Shown piece after piece: positions 9,083-19,408 of a stretch of 64,000 bases of DNA (the stretch's first letter is position 1; each line of letters begins with the position of its first letter). The position numbers and the translations under genes are program-made. The DNA lies in assembly GCA_944384025.1 (NCBI GenBank), contig CALWRS010000002.1:186001-250000 (forward strand). The letters run 5' to 3'. Below the pieces are notes generated by a model that was given only the letters and a program-made list of their open reading frames with translations, did no database searches and was not told where the DNA came from. The DNA comes from an uncultured Lachnospiraceae bacterium (lineage in GTDB: Bacteria; Bacillota; Clostridia; Lachnospirales; Lachnospiraceae).

Positions 9083-10312
9083 GTGAGAAAAATACAGCGC
9101 TGGATTTTTTCCTGCCTTCTTTTTTTTCTGCTCTTTGCATGTTTCCTGGGCGCTTACCAAACATTTCCTAAAAGTTCGCATACAACCCCGGAGAACTTGT
9201 GGGAAGATCCGGGCGTTCTGGTTTTGCAAAAAGAAGCATCCGAGCCGTTTTCAACGACTTTGCAAGCGCTTTCCGCCTGCATAATGGACGCAGACAACTT
9301 CCGCGTCCTCTACAGCAAGGAAGGGACGGCGCGCCGGAAAATGGCCAGCACGACGAAGATTATGACTTGTCTTTTGGCGCTTGAGCACTGTGAACTTTCG
9401 GAAGTCGTTACCGTTTCCGCTCATGCGGCGGCGCAGCCGGACGTTCAGCTTAACATTCGGGAAGGCGAACAATATGTTCTTGAGGACTTGCTTTACTCGA
9501 TGATGCTTGAGAGTCATAACGATTCCGCTGTTGCGATTGCCGAACACGTTGCCGGTTCCGAAGAAGTTTTCTGCGAGTGGATGACGCAAAAAGCGCGGGA
9601 TCTAGGAGCGAAGTCTACATGCTTTGCAACGGCAAACGGTCTAGACGCCGAAAATCATTACACGACGGCGCAAGATCTGGCGCGCATTGCCGCTTATGCG
9701 GTGCAAAACGAAACTTTTTTGCGCATTGTCGGCACAAAAAGCCGAACCATACAGGAAGTGAACGGAAAGAGGAGCTTTTTTCTAAAGAACATCGATCGCT
9801 ACCTGTATATGGATAGCGATGCGCTTGGCATAAAAACAGGCTTTACAGGCGGCGCAGGATATTGCTTCGTCGGCGCGACACGCTTCGAAGGAAGAATTTT
9901 AATTAGCGTTGTGCTTGGAAGCGGCTGGCCGCCGCACAAACAATACAAATGGAACGATACGAAAGCATTGGTCTCTTATGTCCGGCAGTACTATCGTCCC
10001 CAAACCATCTCCGTAGCAAAAAAAGAACTCGGAGCGCTGCCGGTCTTGGGCGGAGTAGCGAAGACTGTGCTAGTTGGCACGCAAAAAGAGTGGAGCGAGG
10101 AGCTTTTGCTTCGGCAGGAATGTGTGAAGCTTGTATATCATATGCCGGAACAACTTTTTGCGCCGATAGAAAAAGGAGATGTGCTTGGCTATGCGGAAAT
10201 CCGGATCAGCAATAAAACAGCCGCCTGTATCCCCATTATCGCCTTGCAATCGGTGTCTAAGTACGGCTTTTGCGACGCTTTTTCTTCGATATGGATAAAA
10301 TTTGTGCCCTAA
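9083..10312 (+). CDS. D-alanyl-D-alanine carboxypeptidase (PBP5/DacF family), second copy
   Basis: A second S11 serine-type carboxypeptidase of 409 residues. A GTG start with GGGAGAG upstream leads into a strong signal or anchor segment (IFSCLLFFLLFACFLGAY). Active-site motifs are STTK at about residue 91, SHN at about 150 and KTGFTGG at about 255. The second motif has His in place of the usual Ala or Gly. The C-terminal domain is present. It and the copy at 5426 share architecture but only moderate sequence identity, so they are old paralogues and probably differ in timing. A terminator-like hairpin overlaps its stop codon. Confidence 0.9.
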   Translation: MRKIQRWIFSCLLFFLLFACFLGAYQTFPKSSHTTPENLWEDPGVLVLQKEASEPFSTTLQALSACIMDADNFRVLYSKEGTARRKMASTTKIMTCLLALEHCELSEVVTVSAHAAAQPDVQLNIREGEQYVLEDLLYSMMLESHNDSAVAIAEHVAGSEEVFCEWMTQKARDLGAKSTCFATANGLDAENHYTTAQDLARIAAYAVQNETFLRIVGTKSRTIQEVNGKRSFFLKNIDRYLYMDSDALGIKTGFTGGAGYCFVGATRFEGRILISVVLGSGWPPHKQYKWNDTKALVSYVRQYYRPQTISVAKKELGALPVLGGVAKTVLVGTQKEWSEELLLRQECVKLVYHMPEQLFAPIEKGDVLGYAEIRISNKTAACIPIIALQSVSKYGFCDAFSSIWIKFVP

Positions 10313-10343
10313 AGCGAACAATCCTCTTTTCTTTCGCTTTTGC
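10311..10343 (+). terminator. Probable terminator after the second carboxypeptidase
   Basis: An 8-bp stem (AAAGCGAA / TTCGCTTT) with a 14-nt loop. The T tail is short and interrupted, so the call is moderate. Confidence 0.45.
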
Positions 10344-10360
10344 TTATGTTACTATATAAT
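10332..10360 (+). promoter_or_regulatory. Possible promoter of the SNF2 gene
   Basis: A perfect TATAAT at 10355-10360 lies 26 nt before the ATG. The -35 (TTTCGC at N17) is poor, so this is mainly a -10 call. Confidence 0.4.
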
Positions 10361-10386
10361 GTACAGTTAGGAAGGGGGAGTGGCTT

Positions 10387-13300
10387 ATGTTTGCACTGTC
10401 AAGAGAGTATATCCGCAATCTTGCAGCGGATAGCGATGTGTTCGCGGACGGATTTTCTTATTACAAAAACGGTCGTGTTACGCATGCCGTAACGTCGCGT
10501 GACCGCAGCGTCTACCAGTTCGACGTAAAGGGCAATTTCCCTTATAAAGTCTCTGTCACCTTTCTCTCGGACAGTTTAGAGTATAGCTGCAACTGTTCGT
10601 ATCATGTTAAGCATTCCGGCGCCTGCAAGCATGTGATTGCCGCCTTGCTCTTTCTCAACCAGTTCCAGAAAAAAACTAGGGCGAAAGTGGAGATGAACAG
10701 CGAGGATTATCGCAGTGCGCAGATTCTGGATTACTACGTCGATTTGGAAACTTCTCTGGCGCAGACCGACATCTGCCATCTTTCCGTCACGTTTCTTTAT
10801 GAGAAAATTCTCAGAAATCCAGAAGATGTTATCCGGCTTCGGCTAAGCATCGGGAACCAAAAGGTCTATAAAGTGCAAAATATCCGCAAGCTTTTGGAAT
10901 GCGTCTTTACCGGTCAGAACCTTGTTTTTGGCAAAGATTTTTCTTATCGCGTAGGGATAACGGAGTTTGACCGCAGCAGTTCGGAAATTCTCTCTTACTT
11001 TATGGAATTGTGGGAGATGGAAAAGCAATACGATCTGCCCGGCGAGCGCTCCATTTTTCAAAAAAACGAGTTGCTGCTTTCCCGCAGGAGATTTCAAGAA
11101 GTTTTGCATCGTCTGCAAAAAGATACGTTCTCGTTTTTTATTGCTGGTCGGATGTTGGAAGGAGTTACGTTCTTTCGCGGCAATCCGGTTATTTCGTACG
11201 ATATCGACGTTTTAGACGATTTGATTTCTCTTAATTACAGCGAAAACGGACGTGTCCTGCCTTTGAGCGCTTCCGGCGATTTGCTCTATTATAATCGCGT
11301 AATCTATGAGCCGGATCGCCTGTTTACAAAAAATTATCTTCCCATCTGCAACAGCCTTGGCGGAAACAACCAACCGATTGTGTTCCGCGGGGAAAATGCG
11401 CAGCGTTTTTTGGAAGAAGTTTTTCCGCGCCTTAGCGCCGCCATGAATTTGCAAATTCCGGAAGTTCTTAAAGAGCGCTACGTTACGTTTCCGCTTTCAG
11501 CAGAGCTGTATTTGGAATATGTTTACGGAAACATTCAGGCAACGCTTCGCTTTTGCTACGGAGAGTATTCCTTCAACAATTTTGAAGCTCCTGCGACCAA
11601 AGGGCTTATTTTGCTTCGCGACAGAGAAAAAGAGCAGGAGATTGTAAACGTCCTTTTGAAAAAAGGATTCGAGCCGCATTCTGGCTATTATTTGCTTCGG
11701 GACTACAATGCTATTTTTGATCTTGTAACAAGCGACAACAGCGACCTTCGGCAATATATGACTATCTTTTACTCGGACAGCTTCGGACGGCTGCAAGTGC
11801 ATAAAAAAAGCCGAATTTCTTACGGAATTCACGGAAAGTCCGGAGAGAATTACCTTACGCTGGAGCTTTCTTACGACAACGTCCCCAAAGAGGAAATGCG
11901 TGATTTATTGCAGTCGCTTCAGCTTAAAAAACGCTTTTATCGCTTAAAAGACGGCAGCTTTTTGCTGCTTGAGCAAGAGGAACTAGAAGACGCGCTTGCG
12001 CTGATTCAGTCGGTGGACGGCTCTATAAGGCAGATGCGGGAGGGCAGCGTCACATTTGCAGCTTCGCAATTGTCTTACCTAGAGGAGACGCTTCGAAAAC
12101 AAAGTCTTTCGTATCGTATCGACGACAATTTGCTGCAGCTGTTAAAGGAGCTTCGAAATCCCGAAGAGCTCCCGTGCCCGGATGGAATTCGCGCGGATGT
12201 CCGTTCGTACCAGCTTGCCGGTTACCGCTGGATGAAAAACCTGCAAAAGCATCGGCTGGGAGGCATTTTAGCGGACGATATGGGTCTTGGGAAAACGCTG
12301 CAGGCAATTATGTATCTGGCTTCTGTTTCTAAAAGCAACCGGCCAAGCCTTGTCGTTTGTCCTTCTTCCTTGATGTACAACTGGAAGGATGAATTGGAAA
12401 ACTTTGCGCCGCACTTAAGCAGCTGCGTTATATGCGGAACGCCGGAGGAGCGAAAAGAAAAAATCCAAAACATAAAAGAGGGGATTTTTATTACCTCGTA
12501 TCCACTGTTGCATCGAGATTTGCCGCTGTATGCGGATATGACCTTCCACACGATTATTATCGACGAAGCGCAGAACATCAAAAATCCAACCTCCATGAAC
12601 GCTATCAGCGTAAAGAGGCTCTCTTCGGACTACCGGTTCGCCTTAACGGGTACGCCGATTGAAAACTCGCTCACGGAACTTTGGTCGATTTTTGATTATC
12701 TGATGCCGGGATATTTATTTCATCATGCGAAATTTTCCAAATTTTACGAACGTCCTATCCACGAAAACGAGTCGGAGCGGCTTGCTATGCTAAACGCGCG
12801 CATCCAGCCTTTTATCCTGCGCCGGATGAAGCAAGACGTTTTAAAGGAGCTTCCGGACAAAGTCGAGGAAAAAGTGCTGATTGAACTTTCCGAAGAGCAA
12901 AAAAAGCTTTATGTTTCTTACTTGGAGCACTACCGGGGAGAATTTCAGCTGGACACAGAGGAAGAGATTGCAAGAAATCGGATTCAAATTTTAAGCGCTT
13001 TGATGCGTCTTCGCCAAATTTGCTGCCACCCGAAAACTTTTATCGATAATTACCAAGGCGGCAGTTCCAAATTGGAAGTTTTAGACGAACTGATTCAGAC
13101 GGCTGTGAAAAATCAACACCGCGTGCTTGTATTTTCGCAATTTACTTCTATGCTGGCCATTATCAAGGAGATGCTTACAAAAAGAGGCATTACGTATTTT
13201 TCCTTAGAAGGCGCGACCAAAATTAACGAGCGGACATTGAGCGTTCGGCAATTCAACGAAGGCGAGGGCGATGTCTTTTTAATCTCTTTAAAAGCCGGCG

Positions 13301-13572
13301 GAACAGGACTAAATCTAATCGGGGCGGATACGGTCATTCACGTAGAGCCTTGGTGGAATCCGGCAGTGGAAGAGCAGGCTACGGACAGAGCGTACCGGAT
13401 TGGTCAAAAAAAGAACGTTCACGTCATCAAAATCCTTGCAAAAGGTACGATCGAAGAGAAGATTTACCGGCTGCAAAAAAAGAAGCAAAAGCTTGCAGAC
13501 TCGGTGATTGCTTCGCAGACGGATTTCTTAAGCACGCTTTCTACCGCAGAGCTTTTGGATATTTTTTCGTAG
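10387..13572 (+). CDS. SNF2-family DEAD-like helicase with SWIM zinc finger
   Basis: A 1061-residue Swi2/Snf2-type ATPase, a double-stranded DNA translocase family of largely unknown role in Firmicutes. The N-terminus carries a SWIM zinc finger (YSCNCSYH followed by GACKHVIA, near residues 63-80). After a long middle region come the helicase lobes. Walker A is DDMGLGKTLQA at about 633; motif II is DEAQ at about 726; LTGTPIENS follows at about 758. Motifs IV-VI include VFSQFTSML, SLKAGGTGLNL and QATDRAYRIGQ near 910-1010. GGAAGGGGG precedes the ATG. It is transcribed alone, between a promoter and a bidirectional terminator. A role in repair or transcription recovery is only an inference. Confidence 0.93.
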   Translation: MFALSREYIRNLAADSDVFADGFSYYKNGRVTHAVTSRDRSVYQFDVKGNFPYKVSVTFLSDSLEYSCNCSYHVKHSGACKHVIAALLFLNQFQKKTRAKVEMNSEDYRSAQILDYYVDLETSLAQTDICHLSVTFLYEKILRNPEDVIRLRLSIGNQKVYKVQNIRKLLECVFTGQNLVFGKDFSYRVGITEFDRSSSEILSYFMELWEMEKQYDLPGERSIFQKNELLLSRRRFQEVLHRLQKDTFSFFIAGRMLEGVTFFRGNPVISYDIDVLDDLISLNYSENGRVLPLSASGDLLYYNRVIYEPDRLFTKNYLPICNSLGGNNQPIVFRGENAQRFLEEVFPRLSAAMNLQIPEVLKERYVTFPLSAELYLEYVYGNIQATLRFCYGEYSFNNFEAPATKGLILLRDREKEQEIVNVLLKKGFEPHSGYYLLRDYNAIFDLVTSDNSDLRQYMTIFYSDSFGRLQVHKKSRISYGIHGKSGENYLTLELSYDNVPKEEMRDLLQSLQLKKRFYRLKDGSFLLLEQEELEDALALIQSVDGSIRQMREGSVTFAASQLSYLEETLRKQSLSYRIDDNLLQLLKELRNPEELPCPDGIRADVRSYQLAGYRWMKNLQKHRLGGILADDMGLGKTLQAIMYLASVSKSNRPSLVVCPSSLMYNWKDELENFAPHLSSCVICGTPEERKEKIQNIKEGIFITSYPLLHRDLPLYADMTFHTIIIDEAQNIKNPTSMNAISVKRLSSDYRFALTGTPIENSLTELWSIFDYLMPGYLFHHAKFSKFYERPIHENESERLAMLNARIQPFILRRMKQDVLKELPDKVEEKVLIELSEEQKKLYVSYLEHYRGEFQLDTEEEIARNRIQILSALMRLRQICCHPKTFIDNYQGGSSKLEVLDELIQTAVKNQHRVLVFSQFTSMLAIIKEMLTKRGITYFSLEGATKINERTLSVRQFNEGEGDVFLISLKAGGTGLNLIGADTVIHVEPWWNPAVEEQATDRAYRIGQKKNVHVIKILAKGTIEEKIYRLQKKKQKLADSVIASQTDFLSTLSTAELLDIFS

Positions 13573-13575
13573 ATA

Positions 13576-13605
13576 AAACAGGCATGACCGAAATCATGCC
13601 TGTTT
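13576..13605. terminator. Bidirectional intrinsic terminator between convergent genes
   Basis: A perfect 12-bp stem (AAACAGGCATGA / TCATGCCTGTTT) with a 6-nt loop. It lies between the stop codons of the SNF2 gene (+) and the zinc-ribbon protein (-), with T-rich flanks on both strands. Confidence 0.9.
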
Positions 13606-13610
13606 GTTTC

Positions 13611-15713
13611 TTATTCGTCCAAATAGCGATAGTAATATTTCCTTACAATCGTATCCAAAAGAATTTCGTCCAAGTGTCCAAAGGAGTCTACCAAGAGATT
13701 TTTAATACCTTCCAATTTGGCGTTAAAGTTTTCTTCCGGCGTTGCCTCCGGGTCTTCAAATGCCCGCACGGAAACTTGCGTGACGTTCATCATCAGCCAG
13801 CTGTTAAACAACTTAAGAAGCTGCGCACCCGTCATGGAGCAAAGAAACGTCGTGGAGCGAATTTCCTGCGGGGAGATCTTTTGCTTTGCTTCTGCAGGGA
13901 TGTTGCGGAAGAAAAGGTTTTCCACTTCGTTCGTTGTAGTCAGACGCATATGCGACAGGTCGTCGGATGCAAGCGAGGAAGAAGCGGAAGAGTTTGCTCC
14001 AATAGAGCGGTGCTGTCCTTTCTTTTTGTACTTGCTGTAATCCGAAACTGTTCGCGGTTGATAAAAAGCAAAGTCGTCTTCGGAATCCGTGTTCGGAGTA
14101 TAATCCGGTACAAATCCTGCGTAAGAATCGAGTTCCTCGGTATCTTCAAAGACAATTTTCTGTCCGTTTGGCAAGTCTTTTACGAGATTCGCCTTGCGGT
14201 CCGCCTCTCGTTTCTGCTCGTCCATGATCCGGTCTTTTTCTTCCTTACGCGCCGATACCTTCTGCCGGAAAGCAAGCATGGCTTCTTCTTCCGGTGTATG
14301 TACAGGAGGTGCGCTTTCCTTTTTTTCTTCAGGCGCATAATCGGGCACAAACCCTTTAAATTCTTCCAGCCCGTCTACTTCAAATTCTCCGAAGTTCTTT
14401 CGCTTTGGCATTTGCCGAAATGCCGCGTCGGAAGAGAGGGAAGGAACGGCAAAAGAGGAACTGCTGGCGGAAGTTTCTTCAGCCACCATTTCGCCTGCCG
14501 AAGCATCTACAACCGTTTCGATAATTTCTTCGTCGGTCGGCAGTTTAATTTTCAACTCCTGCAATTCAGGTTCTGCCGAAAGAGACGGCGCGGCATCTGC
14601 GGAATCCTTTGCCGTATTTGGCAGAATTTCCTCGATAATCGGAGCGTTTCCGCTCTTTTCCAGTTCCTGATTTCTGGAAATTGAAGAGCGCTTAAAGTCC
14701 GTAAGGAAAGCGGAAAATGCCGCGAACGCGTCGTCTTCGGTTGGTTCTTCTGCCGATTCTTCCTCTGCAATAACAGGGATTTCCGGTTCTTCTACGGCTT
14801 CTTCCTCTGCAATAACAGGTATTTCCGGTTCTTCTACAGCTTCTTCTATAGCGACAGGCTCTTCCGGTTCTTCTGCCTCAGCAATCATAGCAGGAATTTC
14901 CGGCTCAGCAACCGGTTCGGGTTCCACAACCGGTTCGGATTCGACAGTCGGTTCCGGTTCCGGTTCTGGCTCCGGCTCCTCAATCGGTTCCGGCTCCGCA
15001 ACGATTTCTTCCTCTTTAGCAGTCACTTCTGGTTCCAAAGCGGGTTCTGGCTCTTGGTTTACAACAGGCTCTTGTTCAGTTTCCTGCTTGGATTTTGATG
15101 AGCGCAAGCGTTCCCAAAGCGAGAGCTTCTTTGTAGGTTTCTCCGACAGGGTAGGAGCTTCCACCGGTTCCGGTGTCGGTTCTTCTACCGGGAGAGGAAG
15201 TTCTGCCGGTGTAGGCACTTCTTCCGGTATCGGCGCAGGCTCCGGTTCTTTTACAGGTTCCGGTTCTACTTCCGGTACGGGAACAGGTGCAGGAGTCGGC
15301 TCTACTTCCGGCTTCGGCTCGGATACAGGAGTCGGCTCTGCTTCCGGCTCCGGCTCGGATACAGGAGCTGCTGCTTCCGGCTCCGGTTTTTCTTCCGGCG
15401 CAGGGGCAGGAGCAGCAGCTTCTTTTTGCTTTCTGGCTTCCGCCATGTATTGACGGAGAAGCTTTACTGCCGTCATGGCGTCCTTTTTCTCAACGTAGAT
15501 TTTATATGTGTCTTCGCGCATGGAATACTCGTATTTGCCTTCCAGACCGTGTTCGTGCATATAAGACACAAAATGCTCCGCAGCACTTTCTTGGCGCAGC
15601 GAAAAAACAGAAACGGCGGTTGTTACTACAGGCGTTTCTAACGAGACATTACATGTCGGACAAATTGTTGCTTCAGTCGGATACTCTTGTTTGCATATTG
15701 GACAAATTAGCAT
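13611..15713 (-). CDS. Zinc-ribbon protein with long Pro/Glu-rich linker
   Basis: A 700-residue protein that I do not recognise by name. It begins with a zinc ribbon (CPIC then CPTC at about residues 3-21). A small alpha/beta segment up to about residue 105 resembles a putative signal-transducing (DUF2007-like) fold. About 230 residues of low-complexity Pro/Glu/Val repeats follow ([19 protein letters not shown]). The C-terminal part has repeated FVPDYAPE / FVPDYTPN motifs and ends in a helical domain ([12 protein letters not shown] onward). No membrane segment is visible. The start is set by GGAGGG seven bases before ATG 15713. It lies downstream of a membrane-protein gene in the same direction. 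Confidence 0.8.
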   Translation of the reverse strand: MLICPICKQEYPTEATICPTCNVSLETPVVTTAVSVFSLRQESAAEHFVSYMHEHGLEGKYEYSMREDTYKIYVEKKDAMTAVKLLRQYMAEARKQKEAAAPAPAPEEKPEPEAAAPVSEPEPEAEPTPVSEPKPEVEPTPAPVPVPEVEPEPVKEPEPAPIPEEVPTPAELPLPVEEPTPEPVEAPTLSEKPTKKLSLWERLRSSKSKQETEQEPVVNQEPEPALEPEVTAKEEEIVAEPEPIEEPEPEPEPEPTVESEPVVEPEPVAEPEIPAMIAEAEEPEEPVAIEEAVEEPEIPVIAEEEAVEEPEIPVIAEEESAEEPTEDDAFAAFSAFLTDFKRSSISRNQELEKSGNAPIIEEILPNTAKDSADAAPSLSAEPELQELKIKLPTDEEIIETVVDASAGEMVAEETSASSSSFAVPSLSSDAAFRQMPKRKNFGEFEVDGLEEFKGFVPDYAPEEKKESAPPVHTPEEEAMLAFRQKVSARKEEKDRIMDEQKREADRKANLVKDLPNGQKIVFEDTEELDSYAGFVPDYTPNTDSEDDFAFYQPRTVSDYSKYKKKGQHRSIGANSSASSSLASDDLSHMRLTTTNEVENLFFRNIPAEAKQKISPQEIRSTTFLCSMTGAQLLKLFNSWLMMNVTQVSVRAFEDPEATPEENFNAKLEGIKNLLVDSFGHLDEILLDTIVRKYYYRYLDE

Positions 15714-15816
15714 AACTCTTCCCTCCGTTAATATGTACATTATAAATAAAAGAAGAACAGATTTCAATTGTTATTTTGTTATTTTTCCCGCTTATAGGGA
15801 AAATTATTTAGAAAAA

Positions 15817-16605
15817 TCAGGCGTTTTGCTCGGAAGAAAAGGTCGAGTTATAAAATTCTTCAATATATTGGTAGGCTGCATTTTCCGATATTTCTGGATA
15901 GACCTCAAGAAGACGCTTGGCCATAAAGTCCATACAAATCACTGCATTTTCTTCCGGCGAGGCATTTTCCTCCGCAAGCTGCTCTAAAACTGCCCGGTCA
16001 AAGTTGTCTTTCATCCATTGATTTATTTTGTTCAGGAGAACAGCTTCTTCCTCCGATTTTTTCTTATAGGTTCGGTATTGTTTTGCGGTATAAATTCCGG
16101 CAGCAAGCAGCACAAGGAAAAAGGCCAAAAGCAAAACCTGTGAAAAAAGACCGGCAAAGTGAGAGAGCACGCCGGCAATATTAAGTCCTGCGTAAACTGT
16201 TCCCAAAAGACCGGTAATTACAAGCATAATCGCAGAGCCGAAAGCTTCCTGCGCCTTGCTTTCCATAGACTCGTAGGCACCGCCGGACGGGTGGAGCAGT
16301 TCTTTCGCAACGTCTTCTACCGATGCTTCTTCAAGAAGCTCTTCCTCTGACAAATCCCCGCTGCCAGACTCCCCCGAAAGCTCGTCTTTCGCAGAGGCAA
16401 GCTCTGCCCCAAATTCGCCGTCCTTTTCGGCTTCCAGAAATTTTCCCCACGCATTTTTCACTTTTTCTTCGCAGGAAGGAGAGGCAAAGAGCGCAAAACA
16501 GTCTTCTTCCAAACGGTACTCGGCGGTAAAGGGAATCTCTAAGGATTCGAGATATTTTTTGAACTTTCCGTATATACGTTCATTTTTTATGCGTAACAGC
16601 ACCAT
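15817..16605 (-). CDS. Two-transmembrane protein of unknown function
   Basis: A 262-residue protein, not recognised. The N-terminal 75 residues form a soluble alpha/beta segment (LLRIKNERIYGKFKKYLESL). An acidic linker follows, then two hydrophobic helices at about 130-157 (AIMLVITGLLGTVYAGL) and 162-182 (VLLLAFFLVLLAAGIY). A helical cytosolic tail follows. GGAGGA six bases upstream fixes ATG 16605. Its N-terminal segment and the corresponding part of the next gene (15713) both look like small ferredoxin-like modules, so the pair, 103 nt apart, may act together. It diverges from the radical SAM gene. Confidence 0.75.
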   Translation of the reverse strand: MVLLRIKNERIYGKFKKYLESLEIPFTAEYRLEEDCFALFASPSCEEKVKNAWGKFLEAEKDGEFGAELASAKDELSGESGSGDLSEEELLEEASVEDVAKELLHPSGGAYESMESKAQEAFGSAIMLVITGLLGTVYAGLNIAGVLSHFAGLFSQVLLLAFFLVLLAAGIYTAKQYRTYKKKSEEEAVLLNKINQWMKDNFDRAVLEQLAEENASPEENAVICMDFMAKRLLEVYPEISENAAYQYIEEFYNSTFSSEQNA

Positions 16606-16672
16606 AACAATCCTCCGTAGGCGGTCTTGATACAACGATTATATGCCATGCATGTAGGAAAAACAAGATTTT

Positions 16673-16701
16673 TTGCTTTTTGCCGCCGCCTGTGTTATCA
16701 T
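16673..16701 (+). promoter_or_regulatory. Sigma-A promoter of the radical SAM operon
   Basis: TTGCTT-N17-TATCAT, located 36 nt before the radical SAM start codon in the divergent intergenic region. Confidence 0.72.
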
Positions 16702-16737
16702 TGCTTTTACTATGTCACCCAATGCGAGGAGGAGAAA

Positions 16738-18630
16738 ATGAGAAAGCTGGCGTTGTCTGAAGAGATTTTGCTGCAAATCGAAAAACCGGCGCGGTACATC
16801 GGCGGGGAAATTAACATGGTAAAAAAAGATCTCCATCAAGTGGACGTGCGATTTTGCATGTGTTTTCCCGACGTCTACGAAGTAGGAATGTCACACCTTG
16901 GAATCCAGATTCTTTACGATATGCTAAACAAGCAGGAAGGTACTTGGTGCGAGCGCGTATACTCGCCGTGGGTGGACTTGGACGCGATTATGCGAAGAGA
17001 GCAAATTCCTTTGTTTGCGCTTGAGTCGCAGGATCCGGTACGGGATTTTGATTTTCTTGGAATTACGCTGCAATACGAGATGTGCTACACAAACGTACTG
17101 CAAATTCTGGATTTGGCAAAGATTCCGCTTCATGCAAGCGATCGGAGTGCGTCGGATCCAATTGTGATTGGCGGCGGCCCATGCAGCTATAATCCGGAGC
17201 CGATTGCCGAATTTTTCGACATTTTTTACATGGGCGAGGGAGAGACAAGGTACTTTGAACTTCTAGACCTTTACCGCGCGTGCAAAAAAGAAGGAAAAAG
17301 CCGTTATGAATTTTTGCGCGCCGCTGCGAAAGTTCCCGGTATGTACGTGCCGTCTCTTTACCGTGTGAGCTATAACGAAGACGGGACGCTTGCTTCTTTT
17401 TCACCGCTCGACGATGAGGTTCCCGCGCGGGTGCAAAAAGAAATTGTGCACGACTTCCACGATTCCTTTTATCCGGAAAAACCGCTTGTTCCTTACTTGA
17501 AAGTCATCCAGGACAGGGTCGTTTTGGAAGTGCAGCGCGGCTGCATCCGCGGCTGCCGTTTTTGTCAAGCCGGCATGGTGTATCGCCCGGTGCGGGAGAG
17601 ATCCTTAGAAGACTTAAAACAGTTGGCGGAAAAGATGCTTGCGGCAACCGGTCAAGACGAGATTACGCTAAGTTCGCTTAGTACAAGCGATTACAGCCGT
17701 CTTCCGGAGCTGATTGGTTATTTAATGGAGCGCTTCCGCGATAAAAAAGTGAACCTTTCCCTGCCGTCTCTTCGTATCGACGCTTTTTCTCTGGACGTTA
17801 TGAGCAAGGTGCAAGACGTAAGTAAAAGCAGCCTGACTTTTGCACCCGAGGCAGGGACGCAGCGAATGCGCGACGTCATCAACAAAGGGCTTACCGAAGA
17901 AGAAATTTTAGGCGGTGCAAGAGAAGCCTTTCGCGGCGGTTGGAACAAAGTAAAGCTTTATTTTATGCTTGGGCTGCCAGGCGAGCGGGAAGAAGACGTA
18001 CAGGGGATTGCGTATTTAGCCGAGAAAATTGCGAAGGAATATTACGCGCTTCCAAAAGAAAGCCGGAAGGGAAAAGTCGGCGTTACAATCAGCACTTCGT
18101 ATTTTATTCCCAAACCGTTTACGCCGTTTCAATGGGCGCCTATGCTTGCCAGAGAACAATTTTTAGAGCGGCAGCGTCTTTTGCAGGCAACCGTTCGGGA
18201 ACAGTTAAACAAAAAAAGCTTGTCGTATCATTGGCACGACGCGGAGACCGGCGAACTGGAAGGCATATTGGCAAGAGGAGACCGCAGGCTTTTTAAATCG
18301 ATTGAAGATGCGTATCGCGCCGGATGCATTTTTGACGCATGGTCGGAGCATTTTCAATACGAAAAATGGCGCGAAGTTCTGGAGAAAAACGGTGTTTCCG
18401 TAGAATTTTACAACCTGCGCCAAAGAGCAAAGGACGAATTGCTGCCGTGGGATTTTATTGACATCGGCGTATCGCAGCAGTTTCTCTACCGGGAATACGA
18501 GCGTTCTATGCAGCAAACGACGACGCCAAACTGCCGCAAGCAGTGTTCCGGCTGCGGCGTCTCAAAATTTGGCTGCGGCGTCTGCGTAGATGCGCGCACA
18601 AAAAAAGGAGAAGAACAACATGAGGGCTAG
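16738..18630 (+). CDS. TIGR03960-family radical SAM protein
   Basis: A 630-residue B12-binding/radical SAM protein of the TIGR03960 type, widespread in Clostridia but without a proven reaction. The N-terminal B12-binding-like half holds CFPDVYEVGMSHLG. The radical SAM cluster ligands are the three cysteines of CIRGCRFCQ at about residue 269. The C-terminus carries a further cysteine cluster (CRKQCSGCGV and FGCGVC). GAGGAGGAG before ATG 16738 sets the start, and there is a good promoter upstream. The next gene overlaps its end by 11 nt; the two families are commonly adjacent and likely work on the same RNA or tRNA-related substrate (inference). Confidence 0.9.
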   Translation: MRKLALSEEILLQIEKPARYIGGEINMVKKDLHQVDVRFCMCFPDVYEVGMSHLGIQILYDMLNKQEGTWCERVYSPWVDLDAIMRREQIPLFALESQDPVRDFDFLGITLQYEMCYTNVLQILDLAKIPLHASDRSASDPIVIGGGPCSYNPEPIAEFFDIFYMGEGETRYFELLDLYRACKKEGKSRYEFLRAAAKVPGMYVPSLYRVSYNEDGTLASFSPLDDEVPARVQKEIVHDFHDSFYPEKPLVPYLKVIQDRVVLEVQRGCIRGCRFCQAGMVYRPVRERSLEDLKQLAEKMLAATGQDEITLSSLSTSDYSRLPELIGYLMERFRDKKVNLSLPSLRIDAFSLDVMSKVQDVSKSSLTFAPEAGTQRMRDVINKGLTEEEILGGAREAFRGGWNKVKLYFMLGLPGEREEDVQGIAYLAEKIAKEYYALPKESRKGKVGVTISTSYFIPKPFTPFQWAPMLAREQFLERQRLLQATVREQLNKKSLSYHWHDAETGELEGILARGDRRLFKSIEDAYRAGCIFDAWSEHFQYEKWREVLEKNGVSVEFYNLRQRAKDELLPWDFIDIGVSQQFLYREYERSMQQTTTPNCRKQCSGCGVSKFGCGVCVDARTKKGEEQHEG

Positions 18631-19408
18631 AATTCGTTTTTCTAAATTTGGCAGCATGAAATACTTAGGGCACCTGGACGTTATGCGCTATTTTCAAAAA
18701 GCCATCCGCAGAACGGATTTGGATGTTTGTTATTCGGAAGGCTATCACCCGCACCAGCTGATGAGCTTTGCACAGCCGCTTTCCTTAGCGCTTACAAGCG
18801 ACGGAGAATATTTTGACATTGAATTCCAGTCCGAGCATAGTGAGGCGGAAATTCTTGCAAAGCTAAACGCAGTGATGGGAGAGGAATTTGCCGTATCTTA
18901 TGTGACCCGCCGGGACGATTATGTGCCCAATACAAAAAAGACAACGAGCATGTCGCTGATTTGCGCAGCCGCCTATTATATCGAGGCAAAACCCGGCACA
19001 AATGTAACAAAAGAGCATGTGCATGCGCTTGCGAAAGCCTCTACTTTTCCGGTGCTTCGAAAAACCAAGTCTTCGGAAGGCGAATTCGACTTATGCAAGG
19101 GAATTCACGAAATTTGGGAGCTAACAGACAGCGAACCGGTTTGCCTGCGCCTTGACGGTGAATCGCTTTTTACGAAGGATCTGTGGCGCACCGGCCTTGC
19201 AAATTTTGAGCGGGAAATCGCATCGGTTGGCTTTGCCTGCTTAACGGACGCGGGAAGCGAAAAAAACGTGTCCGCAGAGCTTGTTGCGGGCGCTATCAGC
19301 CGGTTGGCGGGAGCTGCTTACCGAATAACCGATTACCGCATCCATCGGATGGAGCTTTTTGGAAAAGACGAAGAAAAGGTGGTTCCTCTATGGAAAATCG
19401 TCTTATAG
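18620..19408 (+). CDS. TIGR03936-family (DUF2344) protein
   Basis: A 262-residue protein of the DUF2344 family, the usual partner of TIGR03960 radical SAM proteins and sometimes fused to them. Conserved segments at the N-terminus include RIRFSKFGSMKYLGHLD, CYSEGYHPHQLMSFAQPL and DIEF. The ATG at 18620 follows GGAGAAG and overlaps the end of the radical SAM gene, which implies translational coupling. The RNase G gene in turn starts inside its 3' end. This trio is a conserved neighbourhood in Clostridia. The biochemical role is unknown. Confidence 0.88.
   Translation: MRARIRFSKFGSMKYLGHLDVMRYFQKAIRRTDLDVCYSEGYHPHQLMSFAQPLSLALTSDGEYFDIEFQSEHSEAEILAKLNAVMGEEFAVSYVTRRDDYVPNTKKTTSMSLICAAAYYIEAKPGTNVTKEHVHALAKASTFPVLRKTKSSEGEFDLCKGIHEIWELTDSEPVCLRLDGESLFTKDLWRTGLANFEREIASVGFACLTDAGSEKNVSAELVAGAISRLAGAAYRITDYRIHRMELFGKDEEKVVPLWKIVL

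Noticed and set aside
15088-15453. Plus-strand frame rich in Ser/Gly across the Pro/Glu linker
   Set aside because: A low-complexity shadow of the minus-strand repeat region; no start signal and no family similarity.
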